A program made the position numbers and the translations under genes. A stretch of 36,676 bases of DNA from Bacteroidaceae bacterium. Its GTDB lineage: Bacteria; Bacteroidota; Bacteroidia; Bacteroidales; Bacteroidaceae. Position 1 is the stretch's first letter. Every line of letters begins with the position of its first letter. Location: the NCBI GenBank assembly GCA_017651245.1, contig JAGCDQ010000070.1:1-36676 (forward strand), given 5' to 3'. Of the stretch, positions 15,713 through 23,317 are shown one piece after another. Under the pieces are notes generated by a model. That model searched no databases and was not told the origin of the DNA. It saw only the letters and a program-made list of their open reading frames with translations.

Positions 15713-17536
15713 ATGAAAAGAACATTACATCTTGTTTTGACACTCGTCTTGGGGACATTGCTCCCCACCTCCATCATGGCTGAAACGATTCCCTTGGTGG
15801 GCAACGTATTGGAACGCAAAATCACCTCGCTGAACGGCGACTGGAACTACATCGTGGATGTGCAGGAAGAGGGCTATTATGACTATCGCATGAACCCGAC
15901 CTCTTGGGGATTCTTCCGCAATGCGAAGCCACAGCGTCCAGAAGACCTCATCGAGTATGACTTCGACACCTCTCCCACCATGCCCATTCCATCCGATTGG
16001 AACACGAGGGACGAACGCCTGTTCTTCTACGAGGGAACGGTGTGGTTCAAGAAGAGCTTTGACTGGCATCCCACTCAGGGACGCAACACCCTGCTCTACT
16101 TTGGTGCGGTCAACTACGACTGTCACGTTTATGTGAACGGCACGAAAGTGGGACACCACATCGGTGGCTTCACCGCTTTCAACTTCGATGTGACCCAGCA
16201 GCTGAAGGAGGGCGAGAACACCGTCATCGTGAAGGTGGACAACAAGCGCCATGCAGAGGATGTGCCCACGCAGATCTTCGACTGGTGGAACTACGGCGGC
16301 ATCACCCGCGACGTGTTGCTGGTGGATGTAGCGCCACTCTACATCGAGAACTACTCCCTGCAAATCCAGAAGCCTTTCCAGAAGAAGGGCGACAAGCTCA
16401 ACGCACAACAGCTCCTGCAATTTGCTGTGAAGCTGAACAAGGCAGAGGCTGGGCAGCAAGTGACGCTGAGCATTCCAGAACTGAAATACAAGGCCACCCT
16501 CACCACAGATGCGGAGGGAAAGGCAGCGCTGCCCTTTATGGCAAAGCCCCAGTTGTGGTCGCCTGAGAATCCCAAACTCTATCGGGTGGAACTCACCCTG
16601 AACGGCGAGACCCTCACCGACAACATCGGTTTCCGCACCATCGAGACCCGCGACAAGGAGATTCTGCTCAACGGCAAGCCTATCTTCCTCAAGGGCATCT
16701 CCATCCATGAGGAGAAGCCCAACGGCGGCGGTCGTGCCAACTCCACCGAGGACGCTCACACCCTCCTCTCGTGGGCAAAGGAACTGGGTTGCAACTTCGT
16801 GCGTCTGGCACACTATCCCCACAACGAATACGCCATCCGTGAGGCGGAGCGCATGGGCATCCTCGTCTGGTCGGAGATTCCCGTCTATTGGACCATCGCC
16901 TGGACCAACACCCAGACCTTCGAGAATGCACAGGCACAGTTGCGTGATATGATTGCACGCGACCAGAACCGCGCCAACATCATCATCTGGAGCATCGCCA
17001 ACGAGACGCCCCACTCTCCTCAGCGCGATTCCTTCCTCAGCAGACTTTCTCAGTATGCCCGCACGCAGGACAACACCCGCCTCATCTCGATGGCGATGGA
17101 GGTGACGGGGGCTTCGAACTACGTGAACCGTCTGAACGACAACATGAATCAATATGTGGATGTGGTGAGCTTCAACCAGTACATCGGCTGGTATCGCGAC
17201 GTGAACGATGCGCCCAAGATGAAGTGGGAGATTCCTTACAACAAGCCCGTCATCATCAGCGAGTTCGGGGGTGGTGCCAAAGCGGGCTATCATGGAGCCC
17301 AGAACCAGCGCTGGACAGAGGAGTTCCAAGAGAACCTCTATCGCGAGAACATCGCCATGATTGACAAGATTGAGGGACTGGCAGGCACCACGCCTTGGAT
17401 TCTCAAGGACTTCCGTTCACCCCGTCGCGTGCTTCCCGACATCCAGCAATACTACAACCGCAAAGGACTCTTCAGCGACAAGGGCGAGAAGAAGAAAGCC
17501 TTTTACGTGTTGCAAGAATGGTACAAGAATAAGTGA
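15713..17536 (+). CDS. Secreted glycoside hydrolase family 2 enzyme, likely beta-glucuronidase type
   Basis: A 607-residue protein with signal peptide (ends about IMAET). Domains in order: jelly-roll sugar-binding domain (about 30-210), Ig-like domain (about 212-310), and a TIM barrel (about 312-600). Acid/base Glu431 lies in SIANETPHS and nucleophile Glu517 in IISEFGGGA. The C-terminal YNRKGLFSDKGEKKKAFYVLQ carries Asn582-x-Lys584, equivalent to the NxK motif that binds the carboxylate of glucuronic acid in beta-glucuronidases. A beta-galactosidase or galacturonidase is possible, but the motif favours uronic acid. It is the only plus-strand gene of this region, divergent from GH43, and abuts manA end to end. 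Removing glucuronate from xylan or pectin side chains would suit the neighbourhood. Confidence 0.87.
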   Translation: MKRTLHLVLTLVLGTLLPTSIMAETIPLVGNVLERKITSLNGDWNYIVDVQEEGYYDYRMNPTSWGFFRNAKPQRPEDLIEYDFDTSPTMPIPSDWNTRDERLFFYEGTVWFKKSFDWHPTQGRNTLLYFGAVNYDCHVYVNGTKVGHHIGGFTAFNFDVTQQLKEGENTVIVKVDNKRHAEDVPTQIFDWWNYGGITRDVLLVDVAPLYIENYSLQIQKPFQKKGDKLNAQQLLQFAVKLNKAEAGQQVTLSIPELKYKATLTTDAEGKAALPFMAKPQLWSPENPKLYRVELTLNGETLTDNIGFRTIETRDKEILLNGKPIFLKGISIHEEKPNGGGRANSTEDAHTLLSWAKELGCNFVRLAHYPHNEYAIREAERMGILVWSEIPVYWTIAWTNTQTFENAQAQLRDMIARDQNRANIIIWSIANETPHSPQRDSFLSRLSQYARTQDNTRLISMAMEVTGASNYVNRLNDNMNQYVDVVSFNQYIGWYRDVNDAPKMKWEIPYNKPVIISEFGGGAKAGYHGAQNQRWTEEFQENLYRENIAMIDKIEGLAGTTPWILKDFRSPRRVLPDIQQYYNRKGLFSDKGEKKKAFYVLQEWYKNK

Positions 17537-18580
17537 TTACTTCTCCGTGATGTGTAGGAAGCGCGAAATGACGCTTCCTATACTTTTATCCATATTGTCG
17601 ATATAGGCATCGAGAATACGGGTCTTTCCGTGGAGCGGAATGACGTCATAGTCAGCGATGGAGGCAGGAATCAGGGTGCTGTTTCCCTCACGAAGGAGGA
17701 TTTCGTCCCCCGTGGTGCGCATGCGGATTTGGCAATCGCCCTTGATGCACATGCTGATGATGAAACTGTCATACTTGATGAGGTTGCGGTGGAACGTGCC
17801 CGTCATCTCCGTCACCCTCACACTGAAATAGGGAGAATCGATGATGCGGTTGGCACGTCCGACGGCATCATTGTATTGTGTGCGGTATTCCTCCTCCACC
17901 TTGAAGTCCAACGCCTGCGACGCCAGTTCCGTGTGCAGTTCTCGGGGTTTGCCGTCCATCCCCGGACGGTTGTAGTCGAAGATGCGGTAGGTCACGTCCG
18001 ACGACTGCTGCACCTCCGCCAGCAAGATGCCGCCACAGATGGCATGCACTCGTCCGGCAGGCAGGTAGAACACATCCCCAGCCTTCACCTCGTGCCTTGC
18101 CAGCACCTCCACGATCGTGCCGTCCTCCACCCTCCGCTTATAGTCCTCAGGCGTGATCTCGTCCTTGAATCCCGCATAGAGGTGGCTTCCAGGCTTCGCA
18201 TCGATGATGTACCAGATTTCGCTCTTGCCAAACTTCCCATGCTCCCGTTGCGCCATCGCATCGTTCGGATGCACCTGAATGCTCAAGTCCTTCTCCGCGT
18301 CGATGAACTTCACCAGCAAGGGCAACTTGCCGCCATACTTCCTTGCCACCTTTCCGCCCAGGATACGGGCAGGCGACAGGCTGATGACGCTGTTCAGGTC
18401 TTGTCCCGCATAGGCTCCGTTGCTGATGATGCTCGTGCTCGACGGCACGGCACTCACCTCCCAACTCTCCCCTATCGGCTCATCCGACGCCTCCAAGCCC
18501 TTGTAGGGACGCAGACGCCTGCCTCCCCACACAATCTCATGCAGATTCGGTTCAAACAAGAACGGATACAACTTCTCCAT
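17537..18580 (-). CDS. manA: Mannose-6-phosphate isomerase, class I
   Basis: A 347-residue cytosolic enzyme interconverting mannose-6-phosphate and fructose-6-phosphate. Zinc ligands are visible: Gln102 and His104 in SIQVHPND, Glu121 in KSEIWYII, and His179 in GDVFYLPAGRVHAI. The substrate-site segment IFDYNR is also present. The start is set at the ATG at 18578-18580 (MEKLYPFLFEPNLHEIVWGG); the frame stays open nine codons further to a TTG, but that overlaps the promoter box. Its stop codon (17537-17539) directly adjoins the stop of the convergent GH2 gene with no base between. The product feeds mannose from glucomannan into glycolysis or supplies GDP-mannose. Confidence 0.95.
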   Translation of the reverse strand: MEKLYPFLFEPNLHEIVWGGRRLRPYKGLEASDEPIGESWEVSAVPSSTSIISNGAYAGQDLNSVISLSPARILGGKVARKYGGKLPLLVKFIDAEKDLSIQVHPNDAMAQREHGKFGKSEIWYIIDAKPGSHLYAGFKDEITPEDYKRRVEDGTIVEVLARHEVKAGDVFYLPAGRVHAICGGILLAEVQQSSDVTYRIFDYNRPGMDGKPRELHTELASQALDFKVEEEYRTQYNDAVGRANRIIDSPYFSVRVTEMTGTFHRNLIKYDSFIISMCIKGDCQIRMRTTGDEILLREGNSTLIPASIADYDVIPLHGKTRILDAYIDNMDKSIGSVISRFLHITEK

Positions 18581-18604
18581 ATCAATGACTATCAAATGCG
18601 ATTG

Positions 18605-18612
18605 CAAAGTTA
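18605..18612 (-). promoter_or_regulatory. -7 promoter box for manA
   Basis: TAACTTTG on the minus strand, 25 bases upstream of the manA ATG. It supports the chosen start because a TTG start would overlap the box. The upstream -33 region is occupied by TTGAAAA heptamers. Confidence 0.55.
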
Positions 18613-18614
18613 CG

Positions 18615-18732
18615 AAAATAATTGAGAATTGAAAATTGAAAATTGAAAATTAGTGAACAAAACGGGAAATAACTGAGGGAAAAAACACGCCTGACAATAA
18701 AAATCTCAATTTTCAATTCTCAATTTTCAATT
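18615..18732. repeat. Two inverted heptamer arrays between manA and the DUF4332 gene
   Basis: The left array (about 18622-18652) consists of TTGAAAA/TTGAGAA units and the right array (about 18706-18732) of CTCAATT/TTCAATT units. The two are reverse complements and could pair into a long stem across a 50-base loop. Both keep a 7-base period. Confidence 0.75.
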
Positions 18733-18740
18733 AAAAACAC

Positions 18741-18748
18741 TACCTTTG
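18741..18748 (+). promoter_or_regulatory. -7 promoter box for the DUF4332 gene
   Basis: TACCTTTG fits the TAnnTTTG consensus, 63 bases upstream of the start codon. The TTCAATT heptamers lie where the -33 element should be. Confidence 0.5.
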
Positions 18749-18810
18749 CCACCAGAAGCGATTGAGCAACAACAATCCATTTATTATCAACATTCAAAAC
18801 TTTTACTACT

Positions 18811-19218
18811 ATGGCCTACAAAATCATTGACGTAGAGGGTATCGGTCCCGTGTATGCTGAGAAACTGCAAGCAGTCGGCATCAAAACCACCGAAGAGTAT
18901 CTGGAAAAGTGTGCAACTCCAGCAGGTCGCAAGGCATTGGCTGAAGAGACAGACATCAGCCCCAAGCTCATCCTCAAGTGGGCAAACCACGCTGACCTCT
19001 TCCGCATCAACGGCATCGCCAGCCAGTTCGCCGAACTGCTCGAGGCAGCAGGCGTTGACACCGTGAAGGAATTCCGTCACCGTGTGGCAGCCAACCTCCA
19101 GCCCAAGCTTGTCGAGGTGAACGACGAGAAGAACCTCTGCAACCGCGTCCCCAGCGTTTCCGAACTGGAGAAGATGATTGCTCAGGCAAAGGAACTCGAG
19201 CCAGTGCTCAGCTACTAA
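18811..19218 (+). CDS. DUF4332 helix-hairpin-helix protein
   Basis: A 135-residue protein made of two helix-hairpin-helix-type halves: IDVEGIGPVYAEKLQAVGIKT near the N-terminus and FRINGIASQFAELLEAAGVDT in the middle. This is the DUF4332 pattern. GxG hairpins of this kind usually contact DNA backbone, but no enzymatic residues are apparent and the biological role is not known to me. No signal peptide. The gene is monocistronic: it has its own -7 box and a strong terminator 30 bases after the stop. It marks the right edge of the ordinary chromosomal genes before the accessory region. Confidence 0.85.
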   Translation: MAYKIIDVEGIGPVYAEKLQAVGIKTTEEYLEKCATPAGRKALAEETDISPKLILKWANHADLFRINGIASQFAELLEAAGVDTVKEFRHRVAANLQPKLVEVNDEKNLCNRVPSVSELEKMIAQAKELEPVLSY

Positions 19219-19248
19219 CCTCAAAACAAACAGTGAACTTATAAGACA

Positions 19249-19293
19249 GAGGCTCTCACCCCAAACACAAGGGTGGGAGCCTCTCCTTCTTTA
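19249..19293 (+). terminator. Rho-independent terminator of the DUF4332 gene
   Basis: A 13-base stem GAGGCTCTCACCC (19249-19261) / GGGTGGGAGCCTC (19271-19283), with one G-T pair and a nine-base loop, is followed by a T-rich run. Confidence 0.88.
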
Positions 19294-19372
19294 ACCTTTA
19301 ACCGTTACTGCCTTTGACCTTAGACCTTTGACTTCAGACCTTAGACCTTTGACTTCAAACCTCAAACGCTAA
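19290..19372. repeat. Heptamer array running into the end of the P5-like gene
   Basis: Units TTTAACC, TTAGACC, TTTGACT and TCAAACC repeat with a 7-base period (one two-base slip). The minus-strand reading through the array supplies the last codons Phe-Glu-Val and the TGA stop (19355-19357) of the P5-like gene. Confidence 0.8.
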
Positions 19373-19864
19373 AGCGTAGCCTTTTCGAATTTCCTCCCTC
19401 CTAATGAGGTCAGCACAGCTATTGCCATTTTCCACCAACGCCATCGCTCGGACGAGTTCGCAAGCCCAGTAGGCATCATCGTCTTGGAGGCTGCCGATGT
19501 TCAGGATGAAATTGGGTGGTACCTCCATTTCTTGACACACCCTGTCAATGTACGCTTGCGTGTTGTTTTCGTTGGGTGGTGCCCACCGTTCGATAATAGT
19601 ACGCACGGATGTTCGTTTGTACTTCACTCTATAGGTTCTCAGCAGTCGGAAAGCAGCCCTGTAGCCCCATTCCATTGCCTTGAACTGATAAAAGCTCTTG
19701 TCGTTCTGCTCTTTCAGCAGACCGTTGACCTTCGGTCGAAAGCCTTCACGCTCGGCAGAGTTCAAGCAAGTTTGACTCTGCTCTTGCTCAACCAGGCCTT
19801 TCCATTGATCCTTACCCTTGCGGATATTCAACGGATTGCAATTTCTAATTCCTCTTGGTATCAT
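19355..19864 (-). CDS. Phage structural protein P5-like / lysozyme-like protein
   Basis: A 169-residue protein starting MIPRGIRNCNPLNIRKGKDQ. The RGIRNxNPLNIR opening, the FKAMEWGYRAAFRLL segment and the IIERWAPPNENNTQAYIDRV block are those of proteins annotated as structural protein P5 in Bacteroidetes elements and phages; the fold is thought to be lysozyme-like, though catalytic activity is not shown here. The start at 19864 is preferred to one 12 codons upstream, since the family begins at this motif. The C-terminus ends in repeat-derived codons, so it may have been trimmed or extended by the repeat. It is the last gene of the replication-type module, 63 bases after the VapE-like gene. Confidence 0.7.
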   Translation of the reverse strand: MIPRGIRNCNPLNIRKGKDQWKGLVEQEQSQTCLNSAEREGFRPKVNGLLKEQNDKSFYQFKAMEWGYRAAFRLLRTYRVKYKRTSVRTIIERWAPPNENNTQAYIDRVCQEMEVPPNFILNIGSLQDDDAYWACELVRAMALVENGNSCADLIRREEIRKGYALAFEV

Positions 19865-19886
19865 AACTTCAAAATTAAAAGTAAAA

Positions 19887-19925
19887 ACCTTAATGTCCAA
19901 AGTGAATAACTGAATAAGTGAATAA
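19887..19925. repeat. 39-base sequence, inverted copy at 36568-36606
   Basis: This stretch includes three GTGAATAA-type 8-base units and the segment TTAATGTCCAAAG. It is the reverse complement of 36568-36606 with one mismatch. It lies between the VapE-like stop codon and the P5-like start. Confidence 0.8.
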
Positions 19926-19927
19926 CC

Positions 19928-22393
19928 TTACGGCAACTCATTCACCAATTTGCGATACAAACCGTACTTCACCTTCTCAACGAGTTTCTCGTTTTGGAAA
20001 CGAGTGATGGCTTTCGATGCCGAAGGTTGAGAACATCCAAACACATCCATAAATTGCTGTGTCTTGAACTCCTCAGGCAACTTCCTGAAGCACTCGTCGT
20101 AGCGTGTGGTGCGTCTCCTGACGATGAACTCCTTGTTCTGGTCGGCAAAGTAGTTGAATGCCATTTCGCCAAAGAAGAACTGCTGGCACTTGTACTGAAT
20201 CTCCATCGCCAGACGGCAGAGCTGTTTATCCCTTTCATCCATCGTCAGCGTCTTGTTTTCCTGCCACTCCTCCCAATGGCGCATCAGGATGAAAGGCAGC
20301 GAGACACCGATACCGTAGTATGGGATTCGCTTCAGGATGGTCCTGTCTGCCTTGTCACCATTGAACTCAGCGATTTCCAGACGGCTGCTCTGCCAGTCGA
20401 AGGTCTCATCGTTCAGCGGCTCTATGGGCAGTTCACCTTCCACCTTGTCGAGTCTATAAGCCCAAGTCTTCAAGGTCTCGTTGGCATTGGGATCCACTTG
20501 CTGGTGTCGCTTCGCCATGCCCTTGTCAGGCAGTGGAATCACCGCCAGTCGGGTGCTCATACCCGTGCCGAAATTCCGTTGGTTCACCTTCCTGTGCAGG
20601 GCGTATGGAGTGCCTGTATAGATGAAGTTCCAATAGATGTTGAACATACCCGTGTAGCTCTCCTGATTGGCATACATCTGACCCTCCTCCTCGTTGTGAA
20701 AGGCTTTCAGCTCCATGATCTCGCGGTCTTTCCAGTCACCACCCTTGTTCTGCTTGGTGACGTTATCCAGTTCCGCATCGAACGAGAACATGTGGAGGTT
20801 CAGAGGCTGACCTTGCACCTTCTCCACAGCCGCATTCATGTGTCGGATAAACTCACCCGTAGACGTTCTTGCCGGGTGCACGCGAATACCCACCACAGGA
20901 CGCTTCAGCGCATCGCCTTTCTGGGCTTTCGTGCTGGTGGTTCGTTCCGTCCTGCCATCCTTGTATCGGTTCACCGCATCAATCAGGCATTGGTCTGCCT
21001 GAATCATCGGGTCGGCAATCTTCTTGTAGAACTTCTCCACGATGTTCTTGCCGGCACCTGGGTCACCGATGATGAAGATGCAGTAGTTCAACCTGCGCAC
21101 CAGCTCAGGCTCGTACCAGAAATGATAGAAAGCCCTTGTCATCAATGTGCCGAATAATGCCGCGCTGCTAAACCACACCGCAGGCAACTTGTGCGGATGC
21201 ACATTCAGGAACAGCTCCTTCATGCAGGGATAGTGCTTCGACATTTCTTGCAGTTCCTCTGCCCACTTGTCGAGGGGAAGCGTGCCGTAAACATCATCCT
21301 CGGATTTGAGGTTGGAGGTTGGAGTTTTGAGGTTTTTTTCTTCGGCTCCTGTAGCTTTGAGGGCTTCTTTCATCCGCTTGGGTATCCCCTTCAGGAATTC
21401 GTAGCCTTGCGCACTCTTCACGGTGGTAGCCACATCCTCACCCCGTTCCTCGATGATTTCCTGCACAAATGGCGTTTCACGCAGAATCTGCTCTATCAGC
21501 TTCGCATCGTTGTCGGTGATGTAGCGCAGATGGTCCGCCAGCACCAACGATGTCCTGTGCCTGTCACCCTGTTCAATCTTCTTGCCGCCAATCCACGCTT
21601 CCACGATCTTCTGATACGGAACACCGTGATATGAAAGTTGAGAGTTGAGAGTTGAAAGTTGAGAGTTAGAGTTATCACTTGAACCTTGAACCTCTTGAAC
21701 TTTTGAACCCTCCACTTTTTTCGTCGGCTGGCTATTGCCCGCATGATACGCTTCATTGTATTTCTCTCCGAAGGCATCGTCCTGATACGAAATCAGTCGT
21801 GTTTCGTCAATAAAAATCACATCTTCACTCGTCGTTAGGAACGCCCCTCGGCTGGCATCCTTGCAGCTCTCGTCAGGGTTCAGTCCCAGCTTCTGCGAGA
21901 AATCAATCTGGTTGTCTATCAGGTTGCCCACATTGGCATCGGCGACAAACACCACTTTCAATCCATGCCCACTTGGAGTGACGAACACAAAAAGTATTCG
22001 CTTTTTATCCTCCTCACTCAATCGTGCGTAGGCTTCATCCCAAATCTCCTTCAGCGGACGCTCAAAGTTAGGGTTATCGTTATCGTCACCCTCGTTCACA
22101 TGGTCGAAGTCAATCACGCACAACCCGTTCAGTCGGCAGTGGCTCTGCAGTCGCCAGAAGCCTTTCACTTCCCTCTCTTTGATTTTCTTTACTGATTCCT
22201 CGAAAGTGCCAATAAAGATTGCCAGTGGCAGCGCCTTCTTCTTCGCGTCGTAGCCATTCTTGTCGCCTTTGGCAAGTGCCTCCCTTGCCTCTTTCACTTT
22301 TCTGATAGTTTCAGGCGCCGAAATGAGCGCCCGAAACTGTTCTTTAGTCACTACCTCGGTTGGCACACCGAAGCTTCGTTGATAACAAAACAT
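19928..22393 (-). CDS. VapE-like replication protein: BT4734-type primase domain + DUF3987 ATPase
   Basis: An 821-residue protein. The N-terminal 200 residues resemble the BT4734-like family with archaeo-eukaryotic primase motifs: acidic pair in CVIDFDHV (Asp95, Asp97) and SGHGLKVVF (141-149). The C-terminal half is DUF3987, with P-loop GDPGAGKN at 443-450 and a small winged-helix-like tail. Such proteins start or unwind replication of plasmids, phages and conjugative elements. Residues about 227-254 and 352-366 are low-complexity linkers (NSQLSTLNSQLS; LKTPTSNLKSE) encoded by heptamer repeats. The gene overlaps the 151-residue gene upstream by 43 bases and is part of its operon. Start is the first ATG; a short shift is possible. 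Confidence 0.8.
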   Translation of the reverse strand: MFCYQRSFGVPTEVVTKEQFRALISAPETIRKVKEAREALAKGDKNGYDAKKKALPLAIFIGTFEESVKKIKEREVKGFWRLQSHCRLNGLCVIDFDHVNEGDDNDNPNFERPLKEIWDEAYARLSEEDKKRILFVFVTPSGHGLKVVFVADANVGNLIDNQIDFSQKLGLNPDESCKDASRGAFLTTSEDVIFIDETRLISYQDDAFGEKYNEAYHAGNSQPTKKVEGSKVQEVQGSSDNSNSQLSTLNSQLSYHGVPYQKIVEAWIGGKKIEQGDRHRTSLVLADHLRYITDNDAKLIEQILRETPFVQEIIEERGEDVATTVKSAQGYEFLKGIPKRMKEALKATGAEEKNLKTPTSNLKSEDDVYGTLPLDKWAEELQEMSKHYPCMKELFLNVHPHKLPAVWFSSAALFGTLMTRAFYHFWYEPELVRRLNYCIFIIGDPGAGKNIVEKFYKKIADPMIQADQCLIDAVNRYKDGRTERTTSTKAQKGDALKRPVVGIRVHPARTSTGEFIRHMNAAVEKVQGQPLNLHMFSFDAELDNVTKQNKGGDWKDREIMELKAFHNEEEGQMYANQESYTGMFNIYWNFIYTGTPYALHRKVNQRNFGTGMSTRLAVIPLPDKGMAKRHQQVDPNANETLKTWAYRLDKVEGELPIEPLNDETFDWQSSRLEIAEFNGDKADRTILKRIPYYGIGVSLPFILMRHWEEWQENKTLTMDERDKQLCRLAMEIQYKCQQFFFGEMAFNYFADQNKEFIVRRRTTRYDECFRKLPEEFKTQQFMDVFGCSQPSASKAITRFQNEKLVEKVKYGLYRKLVNELP
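21304..21331. repeat. In-frame heptamer tract inside the VapE-like gene (second linker)
   Basis: Four units TTTGAGG, TTGGAGG, TTGGAGT, TTTGAGG lie within the coding sequence and encode LKTPTSNLK-type linker residues. The same units form the non-coding array at 3882-3951. Confidence 0.85.
21634..21704. repeat. In-frame heptamer tract inside the VapE-like gene (first linker)
   Basis: Units GAGTTGA/AAGTTGA (about 21634-21667) are followed by CTTGAAC-type units (about 21678-21704). Because 3 x 7 = 21 bases, the translated tract has a 7-residue period (NSQLSTL, NSQLSYH). Confidence 0.85.
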
Positions 22394-22806
22394 TTGTCAA
22401 TCTTGCTGGTTAAGTTGTACAACTCTCTCCTTACGTCAATCAATCCTTTCGCCTCGAAAGTGAGCCATGCCACCACCTGATGTTCCTTGGCTGCGAAGCG
22501 CACCTTCACGTTGTCCTCATTCAGCAGGAACTCCCCATCCGGCATCTGTGGCTCCTCAATTTCCATGTCCTTCGTCAGCTTTGCCAGTTCCCTGTGGAAG
22601 AAAGCGACCTTGTCAGGCACATTCTCAGGACACTTCAACTCAATGCACGTCAGCGGATTCTTGCCATTGGTCAGATACCGCTTTGACTTACCCACCTTCT
22701 TCACCTCTTTCTGGCTTGGCTCGCCCTGAGCCTGTGGGTCAACCTCTATCGAACCGTCATCATAGATGCGGGTATTCGACTTGTAAGATCTCTGCAACTT
22801 TTTCAT
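22351..22806 (-). CDS. Hypothetical protein in replication module
   Basis: A 151-residue protein that I do not recognise. The first 50 residues are polar and basic (RSYKSNTRIYDDGSIEVDPQAQG, then KKVGKSKRY), which suggests a disordered, nucleic-acid-facing N-terminus. The remainder alternates strands and helices (CPENVPDKVAFFHRELAKLTKD; VKVRFAAKEHQVVAWLTFEAKG). No signal peptide or membrane segment. Its ATG overlaps the stop of the preceding OB-like gene as ATGA, and its 3' end overlaps the VapE-like gene by 43 bases, so all three are translationally linked. A replication accessory role is inferred from context only. Confidence 0.6.
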   Translation of the reverse strand: MKKLQRSYKSNTRIYDDGSIEVDPQAQGEPSQKEVKKVGKSKRYLTNGKNPLTCIELKCPENVPDKVAFFHRELAKLTKDMEIEEPQMPDGEFLLNEDNVKVRFAAKEHQVVAWLTFEAKGLIDVRRELYNLTSKIDKCFVINEASVCQPR

Positions 22807-23096
22807 ACCATCGAGATTTTGTCAATGTAAATCGTCGTAGCTTGCATGGATTCGCCAGTCTTCTCCGACATCCAATTTCTCACAACCATAGAGCATTGCA
22901 CTCTGTAAGCGTAGTTCTTGTCAAACATCGGACAGTTAACTGCTCTCTCACCTGTCACCTCGCCCAAGAACGTGTCGATACCATCAGTCAGCTTGAAAGT
23001 GACGGCATTCATCACCTTCTCCTGACCCGTCTTCTTGTCGGTGTACTTCCTTGTGGAAAGTGCCGACTGTTCCAAAATTCTAACAGTCTTTTCCAT
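22803..23096 (-). CDS. Small protein, possibly OB-fold single-strand-binding type
   Basis: A 97-residue protein starting MEKTVRILEQSALSTRKYTD. The pattern of five short strands (VMNAVTFKLTDGIDTFLGEV; YAYRVQCSMVVRNW; QATTIYIDKISMV) and the length are compatible with a small OB fold, as in single-strand-binding proteins of phages, but no family motif is decisive. The start at 23096 is chosen because the upstream frame lies across the promoter box. It is the first gene of the operon OB-like, 151-residue protein, VapE-like, P5-like, and is linked by an ATGA overlap to the second. An upstream terminator and iteron-like repeats separate it from the S24 gene. Confidence 0.6.
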   Translation of the reverse strand: MEKTVRILEQSALSTRKYTDKKTGQEKVMNAVTFKLTDGIDTFLGEVTGERAVNCPMFDKNYAYRVQCSMVVRNWMSEKTGESMQATTIYIDKISMV

Positions 23097-23166
23097 AAAT
23101 CTTAAACTATTTTGAATGATTAAACTCTTGAACCTTTTCCTTCTGTCGTTTTCCTTGATGACGATG

Positions 23167-23174
23167 CAAAGGTA
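23167..23174 (-). promoter_or_regulatory. -7 promoter box of the replication operon
   Basis: TACCTTTG on the minus strand, 70 bases before the start of the OB-like gene and just past the terminator of the S24 gene, so this operon is expected to be transcribed separately from the S24 gene. Confidence 0.5.
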
Positions 23175-23181
23175 CGGACAT

Positions 23182-23212
23182 AAAAAAAGCGACGGAATCA
23201 AAATTCCATCGC
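23182..23212 (-). terminator. Rho-independent terminator of the S24 peptidase gene
   Basis: Arms GCGACGGAAT (23189-23198) and ATTCCATCGC (23203-23212) pair with one mismatch and a four-base loop, followed on the minus strand by seven Ts (23182-23188). Confidence 0.85.
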
Positions 23213-23317
23213 TGTAGAGTTTGTGAGAGTTTTATGTAGAGTTTTGCCCTTCCGTGAGAGTTTTCACCCCAAATGCCCCGTTTTCGTGAGAGTTTGTGAG
23301 AGTTTTGTGAGAGTTTT
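23213..23317. repeat. Seven iteron-like direct repeats (GTGAGAGTTT / TGTAGAGTTT)
   Basis: Five copies of GTGAGAGTTT begin at 23223, 23254, 23286, 23296 and 23307, and two variants TGTAGAGTTT begin at 23213 and 23235. Most are spaced 10-12 bases apart, about one helical turn. The last copy touches the S24 stop codon. They precede the replication operon, so iterons or binding sites for a replication or regulatory protein are plausible. Confidence 0.8.

Noticed and set aside
15725-17329. Long minus-strand open frame antisense to the GH2 gene
   Set aside because: It has no motif, and the plus-strand frame has signal peptide, domains and catalytic residues of GH2.
23213-23317. Iteron-like repeats considered as a CRISPR array or a terminator
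   Set aside because: Repeats are 10-11 bases with no spacers of constant length. They are direct and not inverted; the terminator is the separate hairpin at 23182-23212.
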